Of a DNA stretch of 64,000 bases, positions 58,050-64,000 are shown in pieces. The stretch spans positions 186,001 through 250,000 of the forward strand of contig NZ_AUIS01000003.1 of NCBI RefSeq assembly GCF_000423825.1. The letters are read 5' to 3'. Within the stretch, counting starts at the first letter, position 1. Every line of letters begins with the position of its first letter. Position numbers and translations under genes: made by a program. The notes beneath the pieces are model-generated. The model did not search any database. It was not told the DNA's origin and saw nothing but the letters and a program-made list of their open reading frames with translations. This stretch comes from Thermithiobacillus tepidarius DSM 3134. GTDB taxonomy: Bacteria > Pseudomonadota > Gammaproteobacteria > Acidithiobacillales > Thermithiobacillaceae.

Positions 58050-59345
58050 CTACCCCGTCCCTTCCTCCCGCGGCGGCGTCACCAGCACCTTGTCCACCCG
58101 GTGATCGTCCATGTCCACCACCTCGAAGCGCAGTCCCTCCCAGGTGAAATGCTGGCCCACCTGGGGCACGCGGCCCAGCTGGCTCATGACGAAGCCGCCC
58201 AGGGTCTGGAAGCCGCCCTCGGCCAGCTTGCGGGTACGGAAGATGGCCTCGAAGTCGTCCATCAGCAGCATGCCGTCCAAGAGCCAAGAGCCGTCCTCGC
58301 GCTGCACCGCCTGCGCCTCGCCCAGGTCGCGGCTGAGCGGCACGCTGCCGACGATGGATTCCAGGATGCCGTTCAGGGTGAGCATGCCCTGGATCTCGCC
58401 GTACTCGTCCACGATCAGGGCCGCGTCCACGCCCGATTGCTTAAAGAGCTCGAAGGCGTTGACGGCGAGCGTGGTCTCGGGGATGAAGAACGGGTGCTGC
58501 AGCGCCTGGCGCAGGTCGAAGGCCCGGCCCTCCATGCACTGGGCCAGCAGGTCGCGGGCGCGCACCACGCCGAGCAGTTGGTCCAGGCTGCCGTCGCCCA
58601 CCGGATAATGGGAGTGCAGGGTGCGGGCGATCTCGCGGCGGCTCAGCTCGGGCGCATCCTGCACGTCCAGCCACACCAAGTCCGGCCGCGGCGTCATCAG
58701 CGCGCTCACCCGCCGGCCGCCCAGACGGAACACGCCCTCCACCAGCTCCCGCTCCATCTCCTCGAAGATGCCCATGCGCGCACCCTGCTCGACCATGATG
58801 CGCACCTCCTCCTCGGTCACGCTCGGCTCGGTCGGCTGCTTGACGCGCAGGAGCCGGAACACGAAATCGGTAGACAGGCTCAGGAAGCGCACCACCGGAT
58901 GGACCGCGGCGGACAGCGCGCGCATGGGCCGGGCCACCGCCGCGGCGATGCGCTCGGGATTGTTGAGCCCCAGGCGCTTGGGCACCAGCTCGCCCAGGAT
59001 CAGGGTCAGATAGGTGATGACGGCCACCACCAGTGCCAGGCTGATGCCTTGGCTGTAGGGCGCCAGCGCCGGGAAGATCGCCAGGTAGACCGCCAGGCGC
59101 TCGGCGATGGTGGCGCCGCCGAAGGCCCCGGCCAGGATGCCCACCAGCGTGATGCCCACCTGGATGGTGGAAAGAAAGCGGGTCGGCTCCTCGGCCAACG
59201 CCAGGGCGGCACGGGCCTGTTCGCTGCCCGCCTCGGCCCAGTGCTGGAGCCGCACCTTGCGCGCCGACACCAGGGCGATCTCGGACATGGCCAGCACGCC
59301 GTTCAAGAGGATCAGCAGCACGATCACCAAGAGTTCGAAGGCCAT
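58050..59345 (-). CDS. CNNM/CorC (HlyC) family protein with CBS pair
   Basis: A 431-residue hemolysin-like membrane protein. The N-terminal DUF21/CNNM domain (about 1-190) has three or four membrane helices (AFELLVIVLLILLNGVLAMS; QVGITLVGILAGAFGG; LVVAVITYLTLILGELVPKR). A CBS pair follows (about 205-330, MTPRPDLVWLDV; LIVDEYGEIQGMLTL) and then a C-terminal CorC_HlyC domain ending VDMDDHRVDKVLVT. Relatives take part in Mg2+ export or Co2+ resistance. It fits the cation theme of the region but is separated by repeats and probably transcribed alone. Confidence 0.88.
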   Translation of the reverse strand: MAFELLVIVLLILLNGVLAMSEIALVSARKVRLQHWAEAGSEQARAALALAEEPTRFLSTIQVGITLVGILAGAFGGATIAERLAVYLAIFPALAPYSQGISLALVVAVITYLTLILGELVPKRLGLNNPERIAAAVARPMRALSAAVHPVVRFLSLSTDFVFRLLRVKQPTEPSVTEEEVRIMVEQGARMGIFEEMERELVEGVFRLGGRRVSALMTPRPDLVWLDVQDAPELSRREIARTLHSHYPVGDGSLDQLLGVVRARDLLAQCMEGRAFDLRQALQHPFFIPETTLAVNAFELFKQSGVDAALIVDEYGEIQGMLTLNGILESIVGSVPLSRDLGEAQAVQREDGSWLLDGMLLMDDFEAIFRTRKLAEGGFQTLGGFVMSQLGRVPQVGQHFTWEGLRFEVVDMDDHRVDKVLVTPPREEGTG

Positions 59346-59480
59346 TCTCTCCTCCCAGCCAAGCCGTGACTCTCCCCTATTATGCGCGCAACGCCCCCCG
59401 GCATCACCGCCGCGCTTCCGTCTTTCGCCGGGGTTTTCACCAAGTTTTCTAAGCGCGGATCGCGCCTGCTTTTTTCCGAC

Positions 59481-59545
59481 TTATCCACCGGATGTGCACG
59501 CTTCGCCCACCGCTATTCCACCATGCATCCACCGCGATATCCACA
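59481..59545 (+). promoter_or_regulatory. DnaA-box-like sites upstream of nrdA
   Basis: TTATCCACC (59481-59489) and ATATCCACA (59537-59545) each match the DnaA box TTATCCACA at eight of nine positions and have the same orientation. A weaker GCATCCACC lies between them (59525-59533). In E. coli, DnaA controls nrdAB through boxes upstream of the promoter, so the position is meaningful. Confidence 0.5.
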
Positions 59546-59588
59546 ATATGTAGTATGCCTTGACAAAACTTTCCCCTATATCTATTAC
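59541..59588. promoter_or_regulatory. Pair of NrdR boxes in the nrdA promoter
   Basis: Box 1 (59541-59556) is centred on CAATATGTAG, which fits the NrdR core CwATATnTwG perfectly. Box 2 (59573-59588) is centred on CTATATCTAT, with one mismatch. Their starts are 32 bp apart, three helical turns, as in known NrdR-regulated promoters. They bracket the -35 and overlap the -10. Confidence 0.75.
59560..59588 (+). promoter_or_regulatory. nrdAB promoter (sigma-70)
   Basis: A perfect -35 TTGACA (59560-59565) and a -10 TATTAC (59583-59588) with a 17-base spacer. The transcript starts about 53 bases before the nrdA ATG at 59649. NrdR and DnaA-like sites overlap or flank it. Confidence 0.75.
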
Positions 59589-59648
59589 TCTAACGGTCAA
59601 GATCTGCTACACTGCTTCGCAACGGAAACACCCCAGGAGGATACAATA

Positions 59649-62456
<2,808 letters not shown>

Positions 62457-62568
62457 GCGCCGCGCAACGAGAAATGTAGGAGCGGGCTCGCCCGCGATCG
62501 GCCGCCTACCCCTCTCCCGCCGGAGAGGGCCAGGGGCCCCATAAAGAACAGAATCAAGGAGAGGAAAA
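62457..62568. repeat. REP and hairpin between nrdA and nrdB
   Basis: A REP (62476-62498) with core GGAGCGGGCTCGCCCGCGAT is followed by a second hairpin, CCCTCTC/GAGAGGG (62510-62529). Inside an operon these could stabilise the upstream mRNA or lower nrdB expression relative to nrdA. The nrdB ribosome-binding site AAGGAGAGG comes right after. Confidence 0.8.
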
Positions 62569-63726
62569 ATGCTGAGCTTCGACGACGTCATCCCCAGCCC
62601 CAAGCGCGCCGCCGCCCCGGCCTACGCCGATCCGGCCGTGCCCGAGCCGGTGTCCGAGTTCGCGCCCGCCGCCCCGCTGGCCAGCGTCAGCGTGCGCGCC
62701 GAGAGCGACCGCCGCATCAACGTGGACGACAAGCGCATCATCAACGGCCACGCCGACGTCAACCAGCTCGTGCCCTTCAAGTACCAATGGGCCTGGGACA
62801 AGTACCTGGCCGGCTGCGCCAACCACTGGATGCCCCAGGAAATCCAGATGTCCCGCGACATCGCCCTGTGGAAGGACCCGCGCGGCCTGACCGAGGACGA
62901 GCGCCGCATCGTCAAGCGCAACCTCGGCTTCTTCGTCACCGCCGACAGCCTCGCCGCCAACAACATCGTGCTCGGCACCTACCGCCACATCACCGCCCCC
63001 GAATGCCGCCAGTACCTGCTGCGCCAGGCTTTCGAGGAAGCCATCCACACCCACGCCTACCAGTACATCGTCGAGAGCCTGGGCCTGGATGAAGGCGAGA
63101 TCTTCAACATGTACCACGAAGTGCCCTCGATCCGGGACAAGGACGAGTTCCTCATCCCCTTCATCGACACCCTCACCAACCCCGACTTCAAGACCGGCAC
63201 CTTCGAAGCCGACCAGGAGCTCCTCAAGTCCATCATCGTCTTCGCCGGCATCATGGAAGGCCTCTTCTTCTACGTCGGCTTCACGCAGATCCTGGCCCTG
63301 GGCCGGCAAAACAAGATGACCGGTGCCGCCGAGCAGTACCAGTACATCCTCCGCGACGAGTCCATGCACTGCAATTTCGGCATCGACCTGGCCAACACCA
63401 TCAAGCTCGAAAACCCCCAGCTCTGGACCCCCGAGTTCCAGGCCGAGATCATCGAGCTCTTCAAGACCGGCGTCGAGCTTGAGTACCGCTATGCGGTGGA
63501 CACCATGCCCCGCGGCGTGCTGGGCCTCAACGCCCAGATGTTCCACGACTACGTCCGCTTCATCGCCAACCGCCGCCTCCAGCAACTCGGCCTCCCGGCC
63601 CAGTACCCGGGCGTCAGCAACCCCTTCCCGTGGATGAGCGAGATGATGGACTTGAAGAAGGAGAAGAATTTCTTCGAGACGCGGGTGACGGAGTATCAGA
63701 CGGGGGGGGCGTTGAGCTGGGATTGA
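62569..63726 (+). CDS. nrdB: Class I ribonucleotide reductase, small (beta) subunit
   Basis: Supplies the radical for NrdA, 385 residues. Di-metal ligands are in [13 protein letters not shown] (Asp), [13 protein letters not shown] (Glu, His), [12 protein letters not shown] (Glu) and [11 protein letters not shown] (Glu, His). The tyrosine four residues after the first His corresponds to the radical Tyr, so a class Ia-like cofactor is expected rather than the Phe-containing Ic type. The first ligand is Asp as in E. coli. The N-terminal ~55 residues are Ala/Pro-rich and variable. It follows nrdA by 112 bases that contain a REP. Confidence 0.95.
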   Translation: MLSFDDVIPSPKRAAAPAYADPAVPEPVSEFAPAAPLASVSVRAESDRRINVDDKRIINGHADVNQLVPFKYQWAWDKYLAGCANHWMPQEIQMSRDIALWKDPRGLTEDERRIVKRNLGFFVTADSLAANNIVLGTYRHITAPECRQYLLRQAFEEAIHTHAYQYIVESLGLDEGEIFNMYHEVPSIRDKDEFLIPFIDTLTNPDFKTGTFEADQELLKSIIVFAGIMEGLFFYVGFTQILALGRQNKMTGAAEQYQYILRDESMHCNFGIDLANTIKLENPQLWTPEFQAEIIELFKTGVELEYRYAVDTMPRGVLGLNAQMFHDYVRFIANRRLQQLGLPAQYPGVSNPFPWMSEMMDLKKEKNFFETRVTEYQTGGALSWD

Positions 63727-64000
63727 ATGGACTTGCAATCTAGTACGCAACGCCATATGACACCTAATCCGGCAGGGATGGAGAAACCCAACGTTTCAGG
63801 CGCGCTACAAAACTATCATTCGCGGCCTCGCGCGCCCGGGCAATGGCCGGCGTGAGTGGCATGTTACGGGCAATGGCAGGTGGCCGAGCTTTGGCATACT
63901 CCGCGGCCCCTGTTGGTTTATAATGGCCTGGAAGATGCTATAGGGACTTAAGGCGGACGAGCGGCCATTGAAAAATGATCAGTTAACCTCTATATTAACC
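63727..64000. other. Window end after nrdB
   Basis: 274 bases, less GC-rich than the rest towards the right edge (TTAACCTC, ATATTAACC). No terminator for nrdB was recognised. The only coding-like signal is a short minus-strand frame described separately. The right edge may be the promoter of a gene beyond the window. Confidence 0.4.
63764..63937 (-). pseudogene. Possible gene remnant
   Basis: An open minus-strand stretch of 57 codons between a TAG at 63938-63940 and a stop at 63764-63766. It has coding-like composition (PPAIARNMPLTPAIARAREA, then a C-terminal VARLKRWVSPSLPD). There is no ATG near its 5' end; the only ATG is internal, 32 codons before the stop. It looks like the C-terminal piece of a longer protein, but I cannot name the family. 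It may equally be chance. Confidence 0.25.

Overview
The window is high-GC DNA, densely coded on both strands, from a proteobacterium. Aerobic ubiquinone genes (two UbiH-type hydroxylases, UbiK, UbiD), a complete type II secretion operon, clpS-clpA, the gpmI-envC-ctpA order, glnK-amtB, a class I ribonucleotide reductase with two ATP-cones, and Pseudomonas-type REP/REPIN repeats all point to a gammaproteobacterium or a close relative such as the Acidithiobacillia. The species cannot be named from the sequence alone. No rRNA, tRNA, CRISPR array or intact insertion sequence was recognised.

Layout. 0.2-5.4 kb: gpmI, envC, ctpA and a DJ-1-like gene. 5.5-11.0 kb: a three-gene heavy-metal RND efflux operon. 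11.1-16.3 kb: a periplasmic parvulin, a possible structured RNA, a DUF3579 gene, lexA with a visible promoter and operator candidates, clpS-clpA with an intrinsic terminator, and a DUF2007 protein. 16.3-20.3 kb (minus): a zinc alcohol dehydrogenase, a Yip1-family membrane protein, a VOC protein and ubiD. 20.4-32.1 kb (minus): gspC-D-E-F-G-H-I-J-K-L-M-N. 32.5-35.5 kb (minus): a cytoplasmic PhnD-like protein with an SCP2 protein, then tcdA-tatD. 35.5-36.2 kb: repeats. 36.2-38.7 kb (minus): amtB, glnK and a TorF-type porin behind a sigma-54-like promoter. 39.0-43.3 kb: two UbiH-family hydroxylases, ubiK and comM.

43.5-59.3 kb is the least ordinary part: an island of cation transport and poorly known membrane proteins. 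It holds a DUF5132 protein, three copies of a cysteine-less HMA2-like module (two small proteins and the N-terminus of a P-type ATPase), a protein built from an 81-residue amphipathic tandem repeat plus membrane helices, a shortened MgtE-like protein, a DUF3562 protein, a divergent SAM-synthetase-like protein translationally coupled to the P-type ATPase, a KefB-like antiporter, a second P2A-type ATPase, a CaCA exchanger, an unknown coiled-coil protein and a CNNM/CorC-type protein. Both ATPases keep the calcium-pump residues of M4-M6, so the shared theme is probably Ca2+/Mg2+/Mn2+/K+ handling at a specialised membrane. That is inference.

59.5-63.7 kb: nrdA-nrdB behind a promoter that carries two NrdR boxes 32 bp apart and DnaA-box-like sites. 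The last 270 bases hold only a possible gene remnant.
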